Part shown: one piece after another, positions 1 to 8,094 of the stretch
How positions within the stretch are numbered: position 1 is the stretch's first letter
Layout: each line of letters begins with the position of its first letter
Assembly (NCBI GenBank): GCA_026014485.1
Contig: JAOZIE010000023.1
Location: 404,160 to 468,159 of the forward strand
Reading direction: 5' to 3'
Length of the DNA stretch: 64,000 nt
DNA from: Candidatus Bathyarchaeota archaeon
GTDB lineage: Archaea; Thermoproteota; Bathyarchaeia; Bathyarchaeales; Bathycorpusculaceae
Translations under genes and position numbers: made by a program
Notes under the pieces: generated by a model
What the model was told of the DNA's origin: nothing
The model's database searches: none
What the model saw: only the letters and a program-made list of their open reading frames with translations

Positions 1-96
1 AACAGGGCACGAATGGTTTCAATAATTGAAATAACCCTTACAAAAGAGTAAATAGTTACGAAACACGCACACGTTTAGCGAACAGAAAAACGTGCC

Positions 97-654
97 GTGT
101 CTACTCTTCTGCCGTCCGATGAAATCTCATGGGAAACCAAAGATGATGCTGCTTTCTCTTATTTTTCTAACGTACGTTCTTTTGGGATAACACCCGAGAA
201 AAACAGCAACCCCCGAGTTACACACCTCAGCAACAAACTCATAGAAATGATCCAACAGCTACCCCGAAACTACGGCGACAGAGTCTTCTCGCGTCCAGAT
301 ATGCTAATCGACAACCACGCCGTAACTTTTCAACGCCAAAGAAAACGCGTAGCCCACAAAATAGGCAACCAGCGACTACTAAAAATTCACTTTCACACCC
401 TCAGATACTGGAAAGGAACAACACTCTACCATGAAACCAAAGACATGTACTATGTGATGATGCGCTTAGGACACAAGAACATCAAAAACACTCTACTCTA
501 CGTCCAGCTCGAAGAGGCTCTATTTCAAGGCGAAACCAGCTACATCTCTAAAGTCGCAAAAACCGAAAAAGACATCTGCAGCTTAGTTGAAGCAGGCTTT
601 GAATACGTAACCGAGTTTGAAGGCTCAACAATCTTTCGAAAAAGAAAACTCTAA
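97..654 (+). pseudogene. tyrosine recombinase (integrase) C-terminal remnant
   Basis: C-terminal half of an archaeal tyrosine integrase. Visible catalytic residues are H100-x-x-R103 in HTLRYWK, H126 in RLGHKNIK and the nucleophile Y135 in TLLYVQL. The block ITPEKNSNPRV (31-41) matches the strand region that normally follows the first catalytic Arg. That Arg and the whole N-terminal core-binding domain are absent. The frame upstream is closed by stops at 49-51 and 76-78, and the GTG at 97 is only the first available start. An intact enzyme is usually about 300-400 aa, while this piece is 185 aa. It lies 56 bp from the 3' end of tRNA-Leu, a classic integration target, so it is probably the residue of an integrated element. 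A split, virus-type integrase half is an alternative. Confidence 0.72.
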
Positions 655-710
655 CATACAAAAACAGAGAAATCCTCGCCAGCGGGACCCTAGGCCTGTT
701 TATTTATATA

Positions 711-798
711 TGGTGCAGGGGGTGGGATTCGAACCCACGAACGCCTACGCGATAGGGTCCTAAGCCCTACTCCGTTGACCTGGCTTGGAGACCCCTGC
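711..798 (-). tRNA. tRNA-Leu (anticodon UAG), CCA encoded
   Basis: On the minus strand the acceptor arms GCAGGGG (798-792) and CCCCTGC (721-715) pair over seven bases, followed by discriminator A (714) and an encoded CCA (713-711). The anticodon stem TAGGG/CCCTA closes the loop CTTAGGA, giving anticodon UAG. The long variable arm with paired CGC/GCG marks it as a class II tRNA, as expected for leucine. The T-arm shows GTTCGAATC. No intron is visible. The 3' end faces the integrase remnant, so this gene may be the attachment site. Confidence 0.95.
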
Positions 799-849
799 AC
801 GTTGCTGTCAGAGTGGAAGAATGTGGTTTGTCCAATATTTGTTTAGCGC

Positions 850-1917
850 TTAGCAAATCCTCGGTACGGGGTCGCCTACGGGTCGGGCTAAGACGCGTTT
901 GCCGCCCACCACCGTCTGCATGGCTACGCCGCCAAATTCTGCGGTGACTTCGCCGATGATTTGTGCGTCTTTGCCTTCGGGGGTGCTTTGGAGGAACTGT
1001 GTGATTGCTTGGGCTTTTTCGGGGATGGCGCCGATGACGATTTTGCCTTCGTTGCCTACCTCCAGCGGGTCTAGCCCCAGCATGTCGCATGCTGCGCGTA
1101 CGTCGTCGCGGATGGGCACCTTATCTTCCTCTACGAGTATGCCTGTTTTGGATTTTTCGGCGTATTCGTGGAGGCAGTCCGCTAAGCCGCCGCGGGTGGG
1201 GTCTTTGATGGCTACGACTCCGCCGACTTCGCCGAGCATGTTTTGGATGAGGTGGTTTAGGGGTTTGACGTCGCTTAGGATGTTGCTGCCGAATTTGAGT
1301 CCTTCCTGCGCGGAAAGCACGGCTACTCCGTGGTCGCCTACTGTGCCTGATAGGATAATTTTGTCGCCGACTTGCAGGTTTGCATCTGTCATCCACCGCG
1401 CCGAAAAGCCGCTGCGTGACCGCTTGACCACTTCGAGATTGTGTTCCAGCGCTGCGGTGCGTTTGCCGATGCCTGACACGTTCATTACGCATCCGCCTAA
1501 CGCGCCTTTCTCGACGACTTTAGTATCGCCCGTCACGACGCCCACGCCTGCTTCAATGCAGGTTGCCCGCATGCTCGCCAAAATCCGCTCCAAATCCGCC
1601 ATCGGCAAGCCCTCTTCCAAAACGAAGCCGCATGCCAGCGCCCGCGGAGCCGCACCTAAACAGCTGATGTCGTTGACGGTGCCTGCGATGGCTAAGCGTC
1701 CGATGTCGCCGCCTGGGAAGAAGATGGGTTTTACGGCGTGGCTGTCGCTTTTGAGGACGATGTCGTCTACGACGGCGGCATCATCCATGGCTTCTATGGG
1801 GATTTCAGCATCGCTTAACCCGCCAAACGCCTTGACAATGTAGTCTTTGACGAGGTTGTGCATGACGGTGCCGCCAGCGCCGTGCAGCATGGTGATGTGG
1901 GCATCTTTTTCGGTCAT
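850..1917 (-). CDS. hypE: [NiFe]-hydrogenase maturation protein HypE
   Basis: HypE dehydrates the carbamoyl group that HypF places on its C-terminal cysteine, making the thiocyanate donor for the CN ligands of the NiFe(CN)2CO centre. The protein is 355 aa, usual for the family. It begins with ITMLHGAGG and carries DDAAVV, GGDIGRLAIAGTVND, GDTKVV and KDPTRGGLADCLHE, all typical of this branch of the AIR-synthase superfamily. It ends exactly in PRIC, so the acceptor Cys355 is present. ATG start. No hydrogenase subunit or other hyp gene lies in the window, so it is an orphan here. A second, different HypE-like protein lies at 20844-21854 and lacks the terminal cysteine. Confidence 0.95.
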   Translation of the reverse strand: MTEKDAHITMLHGAGGTVMHNLVKDYIVKAFGGLSDAEIPIEAMDDAAVVDDIVLKSDSHAVKPIFFPGGDIGRLAIAGTVNDISCLGAAPRALACGFVLEEGLPMADLERILASMRATCIEAGVGVVTGDTKVVEKGALGGCVMNVSGIGKRTAALEHNLEVVKRSRSGFSARWMTDANLQVGDKIILSGTVGDHGVAVLSAQEGLKFGSNILSDVKPLNHLIQNMLGEVGGVVAIKDPTRGGLADCLHEYAEKSKTGILVEEDKVPIRDDVRAACDMLGLDPLEVGNEGKIVIGAIPEKAQAITQFLQSTPEGKDAQIIGEVTAEFGGVAMQTVVGGKRVLARPVGDPVPRIC

Positions 1918-2121
1918 TAACGTTTAACCTTCTGTTTAGGGTTAAGCTTTAAAGTGAAACATAAACACATCGCAGAAAAAAAGCTGAAACCTTTTGTTAT
2001 TTGCCTGTTTTTGTGTGGCAATGGTTTTTGAGGCTACGTTTTATGTTTTTGTTCCGTTAAGTTTATGGGCTTTAAGTAAGGTTAACCCTGCATCAAGAGC
2101 TGTCCTGCTTGGTAGCCGAAA

Positions 2122-2164
2122 CTTAGCCGCAGATCGCTAAGCCGCGCTTGGAAAACTATAAAAG
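2122..2164 (+). promoter_or_regulatory. dyad plus TATA-like box, distal promoter of ribosomal operon
   Basis: An inverted repeat CTTAGC-N8-GCTAAG (2122-2141) lies 13 bp upstream of a TATA-like sequence ACTATAAAAG (2155-2164). Transcription starting about 25 bp further on would give a leader of roughly 140 nt before uL22. The remaining sequence from 1918 to 2121 shows no convincing gene. A 39-codon frame at 2021-2140 has no Shine-Dalgarno sequence. The regulatory role is inferred from position only. Confidence 0.35.
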
Positions 2165-2270
2165 TCCATCTGCACTCCAAATTCTGTACACCTCACAGCA
2201 ACGAATTCGTGGTTTCCATAGGCAACTTACCTAGCTCACTTAGTCTAAAAACTACTTGTGTTATGGAAAG

Positions 2271-2312
2271 CCATATAAATCGCGTTTACGCTGTTGTGTT
2301 GCGCAGTTGGAG
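2271..2312 (+). promoter_or_regulatory. proximal TATA box and Shine-Dalgarno of ribosomal operon
   Basis: CCATATAAAT (2271-2280) is a good archaeal TATA box. A start about 25 bp downstream would give a leader of about 18 nt. GGAG at 2309-2312 stands 9 nt before the ATG of uL22 and acts as a plausible ribosome-binding site. This is the closest promoter signal to the operon and is likely the main one. Confidence 0.5.
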
Positions 2313-2321
2313 AAATAACCT

Positions 2322-2807
2322 ATGCCAAAATGGGGATACTCAATAATAACAGAAGATCTCGATTCAGAAAAGACCGTTAAAGCAAGCGGAAGAGAAGTTA
2401 GAGTATCCCATAAGCACGCGCGCGAGGTGTGCAGGACACTAAAAGGCATGATGCTTGCCCAAGCCAAAACGTACCTCCAAGACGTGATGGAGAAAAAGAG
2501 AGCCATCCCATTCCGCAGATACCAAAAGAAAGCAGGACACCGACGCGGACTCGATAGAGCCTTCGCAGGAAGGTATCCCATCAAAGCAGCCCAAAAAACC
2601 CTAAAAATCCTGCAAAGCGCCCAAGCAAATGCAGAAAACAAAGGTTTAGACATTGACCGACTTAAAATCGTTCACGCCGCGGCATATCCTGGCACAAAAG
2701 TCAAAAGGTACACTCCAAGAGCCCACGGAAGAGCATCACCCAAATACGATACACTTACACATATCGAAATTGTACTCGGCGAAAAACCCGGACAAGGAGA
2801 AACCTAA
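2322..2807 (+). CDS. rpl22: large ribosomal subunit protein uL22
   Basis: Ribosomal protein uL22 binds 23S rRNA domains and lines the exit tunnel. The 161-aa protein is of archaeal length and shows VSHKHAREVCRTLKGM near residues 28-43, then FRRYQKKAGHRRGLDRAFAGRYP, and the family's late signature YTPRAHGRASPKYDTLTHIEI. It is the first gene of the operon here, whereas in most archaea uL3, uL4, uL23, uL2 and uS19 come first. The stop directly abuts the ATG of uS3, which indicates translational coupling. Confidence 0.97.
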   Translation: MPKWGYSIITEDLDSEKTVKASGREVRVSHKHAREVCRTLKGMMLAQAKTYLQDVMEKKRAIPFRRYQKKAGHRRGLDRAFAGRYPIKAAQKTLKILQSAQANAENKGLDIDRLKIVHAAAYPGTKVKRYTPRAHGRASPKYDTLTHIEIVLGEKPGQGET

Positions 2808-3743
2808 ATGTCCATAGTTAAACGCTTCATAACTGAAGCTATAAAAAACGCAGAAATCGACGAATTCCTACAAAAAAAACTTGAACGCGCAGGATACGGC
2901 GGGGTGGAGATTTCCAAAACGCCCCTTGGTACCCATGTAGTTGTGTACGCCATGCGTCCCGGTATAGTTATTGGGCGAGGAGGCGAGACCATTCGGGAAC
3001 TTGCCGCTGTGCTTGAACAGAACTTCAAGGTTGCTAATCCGCAGATTTCTGTTTCCGAAATCGAAGTTCCTGAACTAAACGCTTATGTTGTTGCATCCCG
3101 CGTCACATCCGCCCTCCAAAAGGGCATACACTTCAGACGCGCAGGATTCTGGGCAATTAATCAAGTTATGGAAGCAGGTGCACTGGGCTGCGAAATTGTA
3201 ATCAGCGGCAAACTCCGCACTGAACGCGCTCGATTTGAAAAATTCCGCGCAGGATACTTCCCAAGGTGCGGTGATCCAGCCCTGAAATTCACCCGTAAAA
3301 CCGAAGCTCATGTCCAGCTAAAGGCAGGCATGTTCGGCGTGCGCGTGAAAATCATGCCGCCAGATGCACAGTTCCCCGACAAAATCAAAATTGTCAACGA
3401 ACTTCCCCCCGAACTTGTTGAAACGAAACCTGAAGCCTCCACACCCGCAGTAACTGCTGCACCTCCCGCGCCGCCAGTTGAGGTTGAAGTGGAGGAAACC
3501 CCCGAAACTCCTGAACCTGTTGCTGAGGCTGAAGCTCCAGAAACCCCATCCCCTGAAGTTGAGGCACCTGAAGAGAAGCCCGCCGAAGTACCCGTTGAAG
3601 AACCTGAAGCGAAACCTGTAGAAGTGCCCGCTGAGAAACCTGTTGAAGTTAAGGCTGACGAAGCTGAGGAGAAACCTGCTGAAGTGGTCGTTGAGGAACC
3701 CCAAAAACCAGTGGAAGACTCTTCTGAGGAGGCCAAGCAGTAA
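2808..3743 (+). CDS. rps3: small ribosomal subunit protein uS3 with long Pro/Glu-rich tail
   Basis: uS3 sits at the mRNA entry of the 30S head. The first 200 or so residues are a normal archaeal uS3. They carry the KH domain with the GxxG loop in VIGRGGETIREL (about 50-61) and the later block GCEIVISGKLRTERARFEKF. After about residue 205 comes an extension of some 105 residues. It is almost entirely Pro, Glu, Val, Ala and Lys in imperfect repeats such as EKPAEVPVEEPEAKPVEVP and is probably disordered and acidic. Ordinary archaeal uS3 ends at about 210-250 aa. The TAA overlaps the ATG of uL29 by one base. Confidence 0.97.
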   Translation: MSIVKRFITEAIKNAEIDEFLQKKLERAGYGGVEISKTPLGTHVVVYAMRPGIVIGRGGETIRELAAVLEQNFKVANPQISVSEIEVPELNAYVVASRVTSALQKGIHFRRAGFWAINQVMEAGALGCEIVISGKLRTERARFEKFRAGYFPRCGDPALKFTRKTEAHVQLKAGMFGVRVKIMPPDAQFPDKIKIVNELPPELVETKPEASTPAVTAAPPAPPVEVEVEETPETPEPVAEAEAPETPSPEVEAPEEKPAEVPVEEPEAKPVEVPAEKPVEVKADEAEEKPAEVVVEEPQKPVEDSSEEAKQ

Positions 3744-4036
3744 TGGCGATTCTTCGGCTGAAAGAAATCAGTTCTATGTCCTCTGAAGACCGCGCCAAGA
3801 AACTCGGCGAGCTCAGGGCAGAATTGTCCCGTCTTAGAACTATGATTAGCGCTGGGGGCGCAGTTGAAAACCCGATGCGTGTTAGGGAGATTCGTAAAAC
3901 AATTGCTCAAGTTATCACTGTGGAGAACGAGTATAAGCTCGGCATCAGAACCAACGCAAAAGATTCTGCAAAAGCCAAGCCGAAGAAGCCGAAATCCACA
4001 TCGGCAAAAAAGTCAAAGGAGACTAAAACAGCATGA
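3743..4036 (+). CDS. rpl29: large ribosomal subunit protein uL29
   Basis: uL29 is a small helical-hairpin protein at the tunnel exit. The 97-aa product has the two-helix pattern with ELRAELSRLRTMISAGG and the conserved NPMRVREIRKTIAQV (about residues 42-56). The last 25 or so residues form a Lys/Ser/Thr/Pro-rich basic tail. The start overlaps the uS3 stop (TAATG) and the end overlaps rnp1 by four bases, so translation is coupled on both sides. Confidence 0.96.
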   Translation: MAILRLKEISSMSSEDRAKKLGELRAELSRLRTMISAGGAVENPMRVREIRKTIAQVITVENEYKLGIRTNAKDSAKAKPKKPKSTSAKKSKETKTA

Positions 4037-4314
4037 AAGTAACGCCAGACGTTATCCGTGAAGAATTCATCGGCACAACTGGCGCAGTCTCCGAGAGCCC
4101 CCATACAGGCTACTTGGGCATAAACGGCAAAGTGCTTGGCGAAACAAGAAACACCTTTGTTATCCAACAGCAAGGAAAAAACAAAAGCATAGTGAAAGAC
4201 CAAGCTGTTTTCCAATTCCAATTTTCCGACGGAACAGTTGTTGAAATCGACGGCAAGCTTCTCGTAGGAAAACCTGAAGATCGCGTTAAGAAAACGGTAA
4301 AGAGGTTATGGTAA
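4033..4314 (+). CDS. rnp1: ribonuclease P protein component 1 (Rnp1/Pop4/Rpp29)
   Basis: Rnp1 is the archaeal homolog of eukaryotic Rpp29/Pop4 and binds RNase P RNA to support 5' maturation of tRNA. The 93-aa protein has the Sm-like barrel pattern: TGYLGINGKVLGETRNTF, then a DGTVVEIDGKLLVGKPEDR block near the C-terminus. Its place between uL29 and uS17 is standard in many archaea. It overlaps uL29 by four bases and shares its last base with the proposed uS17 start. Confidence 0.93.
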   Translation: MKVTPDVIREEFIGTTGAVSESPHTGYLGINGKVLGETRNTFVIQQQGKNKSIVKDQAVFQFQFSDGTVVEIDGKLLVGKPEDRVKKTVKRLW

Positions 4315-4631
4315 TGTCTTTAACATTTAAGCGACCCAAGAAAACATGTAATGATAAGAACTGTCCATTTCACGGTACTCTCTCAGTTAGAGGACGCGTC
4401 TTGGATGGCGTAGTGGTTACTTCCAAAATGGACAAGACTGTCATTGTTGAACGTGAATACCTGCAATTCAGCACCAAATATGTGCGGTACGAAAAAAGAC
4501 ACGGACACATTCCGTCTCATAATCCACCTTGCATAGACGCAAAAGAGGGTGAACGCGTACGAATCGCGGAGTGCCGCCCAATCAGCAAGACGGTCTCTTT
4601 TGTTATCGTAGAGAAACTGGGGGAGCAGTAA
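4314..4631 (+). CDS. rps17: small ribosomal subunit protein uS17
   Basis: uS17 is a primary 16S rRNA binder with an OB fold. The archaeal N-terminal motif [10 protein letters not shown] is present, followed by [17 protein letters not shown] and [31 protein letters not shown]-like signatures of the family. I place the start at the ATG overlapping the rnp1 stop (TAATG at 4312-4316), giving 105 aa. An ATG at 4308 in the same frame would add two residues and overlap rnp1 more. Confidence 0.96.
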   Translation: [105 protein letters not shown]

Positions 4632-4632
4632 A

Positions 4633-5073
4633 ATGGCTGCGAAAGCGAAAGGACGTGGACTAATTGCAAAGGGCATGTTGGCACACGGCCAAAAACTTTC
4701 CCGTGGACTTCTGGCAGGTTCTATCCTCCGCTGTGCCGATAACACAGGCGCCCGGAAACTTCGTTTAGTTCAAGCTAACAGCTACAAGGGCAGACTGCGA
4801 CGTTACCCTTCCGCCACAATCGGCGACAAAGTCACTGTTTCTGTCAGGCAAGGCGCCCCCGACATGAGAAAAAAGATTTTCCAAGCAGTTATTGTAAGGC
4901 AAAAGCGACCCTTCCGACGTATCGACGGCGTTTGGGTAGAATTCGAAGACAATGCTGCAGTCATTATCACTCCTGAAGGCGAAATGAAAGGTTCAGAAAT
5001 CCGTGGTCCAGTGGCAAGAGAAGCTGCTGAGCGATGGCCACGAATTGCGAGTGCGGCGAGCACAATTGTATAG
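4633..5073 (+). CDS. rpl14: large ribosomal subunit protein uL14
   Basis: uL14 binds the 23S rRNA at the subunit interface and the bridge with h14. The 146-aa protein shows LAGSILRCADNTGARKLRLV and later FQAVIVRQKRPFRRIDGV and EMKGSEIRGPVAREAAERWPR, the latter being the archaeal form of the C-terminal signature. The N-terminal basic extension of about 20 residues is usual in archaea. It starts one base after the uS17 stop. Confidence 0.97.
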   Translation: MAAKAKGRGLIAKGMLAHGQKLSRGLLAGSILRCADNTGARKLRLVQANSYKGRLRRYPSATIGDKVTVSVRQGAPDMRKKIFQAVIVRQKRPFRRIDGVWVEFEDNAAVIITPEGEMKGSEIRGPVAREAAERWPRIASAASTIV

Positions 5074-5083
5074 GTGAAAAGTT

Positions 5084-5659
5084 ATGCAAGGAACAAAAAA
5101 TCCTCGGAAACAGCGCAAAATGCTCTTCAACGCGCCTGCACATAAACGTCACAAGCTTATGGCGGCTCCTCTTTCACCAGAGCTTCTGGGTCAAAAAGGA
5201 GTTAAAGCTCTACCCATTAGGAAAGGTGACACTGTTCGTGTGACGCGAGGAGACCACAAAGGCTTTGACGGAAAGGTTTCCCGCGTAGATTTGGCGCATT
5301 ACCGCGTTTACCTTGAAGGCTTAACCCGAGAGAAAGTTGACGGAACCACCGTTTTCATCGGGTTGCATCCTTCAAAAGTCATGATAAAGAACTTAAATCT
5401 CGACGATAAAGTTCGCAAAGCAGTACTAGAACGCAAGAAACCCGCAACAAAGAAAGGGGCAAAAGACAAGAAAGCTGCACCGAAGAAAATCTCCACGGCC
5501 CAACCTGTTGAAGAAGAAGCTGAATTGCCCGAGGAAACATTGGAGACTGACGAAATCGAAGAAATAGCCGAGGAAGAAGAGAGTGTGGCAAAAGAAGCTA
5601 CTGAATCCGAGCCTGCGGCAAAAAATGAAACAGCTGCAAAGGCTGAAGGAGGAACATAA
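5084..5659 (+). CDS. rpl24: large ribosomal subunit protein uL24 with charged tail
   Basis: uL24 initiates 50S assembly. Its KOW motif is seen in KGDTVRVTRGDHKGFDGKVSRVD (split here: GDTVRVTRGDHKG, then FDGKVSRVD). The globular part ends near residue 118. It is followed by a Lys-rich stretch with KKGAKDKKAAPKK and then an acidic stretch of Glu, Ala and Thr to residue 191. Usual archaeal uL24 is about 120-150 aa, so the tail is an addition. The gene sits 10 bp after uL14. Confidence 0.96.
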   Translation: MQGTKNPRKQRKMLFNAPAHKRHKLMAAPLSPELLGQKGVKALPIRKGDTVRVTRGDHKGFDGKVSRVDLAHYRVYLEGLTREKVDGTTVFIGLHPSKVMIKNLNLDDKVRKAVLERKKPATKKGAKDKKAAPKKISTAQPVEEEAELPEETLETDEIEEIAEEEESVAKEATESEPAAKNETAAKAEGGT

Positions 5660-5661
5660 GT

Positions 5662-6423
5662 TTGGGTAGAAAAGGAAAAACAGCAAGGTTGAAACGTAAA
5701 CCAGCGCCTAGGTTCTGGCCAATTCACAGGAAAGAAGACCTCTGGGTAGTGAAGCCTTCGGCTGGTCCTCATGGACTCGAGAACTGTTTGCCTCTGTCGC
5801 TTGTTCTACGCGACATATTAGGTATAGCAGAGACTAGGCGAGAAGCTCAGATTGAAATTCATCAACGTAAGGTTTTGGTAGATGGACACGTCCAGAAAGA
5901 TGACTTCCCAGTTGGTTTAATGGATGTTATATCCATAGCCGACGCCGACAAGTACTATCGAGTGATTCCCAGCCACAAGGGGCTATCCTTAAGTCCAATT
6001 AGCAAAGAGGAAACCCGCTTCAAATTCTGCAGAGTAGAAAACAAAACGACTGTGCCTGAAGGTATGCAACTTAATCTTCACGATGGGTCAAATCTCCTCA
6101 TCAAAGTTGCAGACCCCAAGAATCCCAAAGAAGAAACCTACAACACTTTCGATGTGTTAAAGGTGTCTCTTCCCTCAAAAGAAATCGCTGAATGCGTACC
6201 GCTTAAGGAAGGAAACTTGGCCGTAATTACAGGTGGAAAGAACATCGGCGTGAAAGGCAAAATTGTTGAGATCGAAAAAACAGTGGCGAAGAAGCGCAAA
6301 AACGCGCTAGTCGTTGTGGAAGATGAGAAGGGGCGTCGTTTCCAGACTATCCTTGACTTCGTCTTTTCGTTAGGACAAAATCAGCCATTAGCATCTACGG
6401 AGGAGGTCGCTGCAGTTGTCTGA
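5662..6423 (+). CDS. rps4e: small ribosomal subunit protein eS4
   Basis: eS4 is an archaeal/eukaryotic 30S protein with an S4-type RNA-binding domain. The 253-aa protein begins RKGKTARLKRKPAPRFWPI, has the S4 domain around LSLVLRDILGIAETRREAQ (about 45-65), and ends with a KOW-like segment LAVITGGKNIGVKGKIVEIE. The start is TTG with GGAGGAAC just upstream. The stop lies inside the start of uL5, with an 8-bp overlap. Confidence 0.96.
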   Translation: MGRKGKTARLKRKPAPRFWPIHRKEDLWVVKPSAGPHGLENCLPLSLVLRDILGIAETRREAQIEIHQRKVLVDGHVQKDDFPVGLMDVISIADADKYYRVIPSHKGLSLSPISKEETRFKFCRVENKTTVPEGMQLNLHDGSNLLIKVADPKNPKEETYNTFDVLKVSLPSKEIAECVPLKEGNLAVITGGKNIGVKGKIVEIEKTVAKKRKNALVVVEDEKGRRFQTILDFVFSLGQNQPLASTEEVAAVV

Positions 6424-6955
6424 GGAAGCTATGATAAAGAAGTGGGAAAACCAGCCTATGCTTCAGCCACGTATAGAAAAAGTCGTGGTTAACCTAAACG
6501 TGGGTAAATCAGGTGAACCTTTAGAGAAAGCCTTCAAAGTGCTGAAAGAAATCACAGGGCAAAAACCCGTAAAGAAAAACGCAAAGAGTTCCATACGGGA
6601 CTTTGGTATACGCAAAGGTGAGCCAATTGCATGTGTGGTTACGTTGAGGAGGCAGCCTGCGATAGACTTCCTAAAGAAAGTGCTGCCTGTTATAGAAAAC
6701 AAAATCTCTAAATCATCGTTTGATGACCGCGGCAACTTTGCTTTTGGTCTGAAAGAACACATTGAAATACCTGGCGTAAAATATGACCCTGACGTGGGTA
6801 TCTTCGGAATGGATATCTGTGTTACCATCAACCGTCCAGGTGACCATGTGAGTGACCGTAGGAAACGGAAAGCTCGGATAGGTCGCAAGCATGTCCTGAC
6901 GCCTGAAGAGTCAATTTTCTTTACCAAGCAAACATTAGGAGTGGAAATCGTCTAA
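6416..6955 (+). CDS. rpl5: large ribosomal subunit protein uL5
   Basis: uL5 anchors 5S rRNA to the central protuberance. The 179-aa protein shows [19 protein letters not shown], then [26 protein letters not shown]-type residues, and the [20 protein letters not shown] block. The TTG start at 6416 is preceded by GGAGG (6401-6405) inside eS4 and overlaps the eS4 stop, so translation is probably coupled. Confidence 0.97.
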   Translation: MSEEAMIKKWENQPMLQPRIEKVVVNLNVGKSGEPLEKAFKVLKEITGQKPVKKNAKSSIRDFGIRKGEPIACVVTLRRQPAIDFLKKVLPVIENKISKSSFDDRGNFAFGLKEHIEIPGVKYDPDVGIFGMDICVTINRPGDHVSDRRKRKARIGRKHVLTPEESIFFTKQTLGVEIV

Positions 6956-6971
6956 TAATAGAGGAACCTGC

Positions 6972-7136
6972 ATGGGAAAACAACAATTAAAGAAAGACAG
7001 AAAATTCGGCAAAGGCTCAAGACCCTGCCAACGATGTGGAGCTTACGGACCCGTCATTAGACGTTACAATTTATATTTATGTAGGCACTGCTTTAGAGAA
7101 GCCGCGCCGAAACTTGGCTTTAAGAAATATGAGTGA
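6972..7136 (+). CDS. rps14: small ribosomal subunit protein uS14 (zinc-binding, 54 aa)
   Basis: Short gene between uL5 and uS8. The 54-aa product has C19-x2-C22 ([10 protein letters not shown]) and C37-x2-C40 (LCRHCFRE), the zinc-ribbon form of uS14 found in all archaea. GAGG at 6961-6964 lies upstream of the ATG. It stands in the canonical place in the spc operon and is easily lost because of its size. It binds 16S rRNA in the 30S head. Confidence 0.96.
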   Translation: MGKQQLKKDRKFGKGSRPCQRCGAYGPVIRRYNLYLCRHCFREAAPKLGFKKYE

Positions 7137-7149
7137 GAGGTAAAAAGAA

Positions 7150-7533
7150 ATGGATACTTTAACAAACGGCTTGACTACAATCATCAACAACGAGATGCGC
7201 AACAAACGGGAATGCGTAATCAGCCCCGCCTCTAAACTTCTTGGCCGAGTCCTGCGCATTATGCAGTTGAACGGCTACATAGGCGAATTCGAATTCATTG
7301 ATGACGGTCGCCAAGGCAAATTCAAAGTTCAACTGATGGGTAGAATCAACAAATGCGGCTCCGTGAAGCCCCGCTTCGCAGTTAAAGTCAACGAGTTCGA
7401 AAGCTGGGAGAAAAAGTTTCTGCCCTCCCGAAACGTAGGTATAATGGTTGTTTCCACCCCAAAGGGTGTCATATCCCACAGGGAAGCAGAAGGAAAGAAC
7501 GTGGGCGGCAGACTGCTAGCTTTCGTTTACTAA
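7150..7533 (+). CDS. rps8: small ribosomal subunit protein uS8
   Basis: uS8 is an early 16S rRNA binder in the platform. The 127-aa protein has the archaeal pattern: DTLTNGLTTIINNEMRNKRE, then GYIGEFEFIDDGRQGKF, and the C-terminal PSRNVGIMVVSTPKGVISHRE, which is the RNA-contacting segment. GAGAGG before the ATG serves as ribosome-binding site. There is a 13-bp gap after uS14. Confidence 0.97.
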   Translation: MDTLTNGLTTIINNEMRNKRECVISPASKLLGRVLRIMQLNGYIGEFEFIDDGRQGKFKVQLMGRINKCGSVKPRFAVKVNEFESWEKKFLPSRNVGIMVVSTPKGVISHREAEGKNVGGRLLAFVY

Positions 7534-7547
7534 AAGGTGTTTAAATC

Positions 7548-8093
7548 ATGCGACTGCCAGAAATTTCCCGAACAATAAAAATCCCCGAAGACGTAGCGGT
7601 GAGCATAGACGGACGCAAAGTCACCGTCAAAGGCAGCAAGGCAACTTTGACCCGAGACTTCTCACATGCTCAGGTGTCGCTGGAGACCGACGGCGAAACC
7701 GTTAAGGTATGGGCGCAGTGGCCACGTAAAAAAGAGGCTTCGTTGGTTGGGACCATCGAGTCACACATAAAGAACATGATTACCGGCGTCACAAAGGGAT
7801 TCACGTACAAGATGAAAATCGTGTACTCTCACTTCCCCATCACCGTGAAGGTTCAGAACGGCGCCGTTATGGTCGAGAACTTCACAGGTGAGCGTAGAGC
7901 ACGCAAAGCCAAGATTCTAAGCGGCGTAAACGTCAAACTAGAACCCGACGACATAATCGTTCAAGGTGCTTGTCTGGAGGATGTTAGCCAAACAGCGGCA
8001 AACATCGAGACTATGACACGAGTGACAAACAAGGACCCCCGTGTTTTCTTGGACGGTATATATGTTTACGAACGAAACGAAGGAATGGATTAA
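7548..8093 (+). CDS. rpl6: large ribosomal subunit protein uL6
   Basis: uL6 lies near the GTPase centre and sarcin-ricin loop. The 181-aa protein has two tandem repeats of the uL6 fold. It shows [19 protein letters not shown], the segment [20 protein letters not shown], and the archaeal C-terminal region with [14 protein letters not shown]. Length is normal for archaea. Confidence 0.97.
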   Translation: MRLPEISRTIKIPEDVAVSIDGRKVTVKGSKATLTRDFSHAQVSLETDGETVKVWAQWPRKKEASLVGTIESHIKNMITGVTKGFTYKMKIVYSHFPITVKVQNGAVMVENFTGERRARKAKILSGVNVKLEPDDIIVQGACLEDVSQTAANIETMTRVTNKDPRVFLDGIYVYERNEGMD

Positions 8094-8094
8094 C

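Noticed and set aside
899-1843. Long open frame antisense to hypE
   Set aside because: It is the mirror of the hypE codon pattern. The protein has no recognisable domain, and the minus-strand frame has all HypE motifs.
850-1917. Selenophosphate synthetase (SelD) as an alternative to HypE
   Set aside because: The C-terminal PRIC and the LHGAGG start are specific to HypE, and no selenocysteine machinery is seen.
2021-2140. 39-codon frame before the ribosomal operon
   Set aside because: No Shine-Dalgarno sequence, no conserved features, and it overlaps the dyad and distal promoter.
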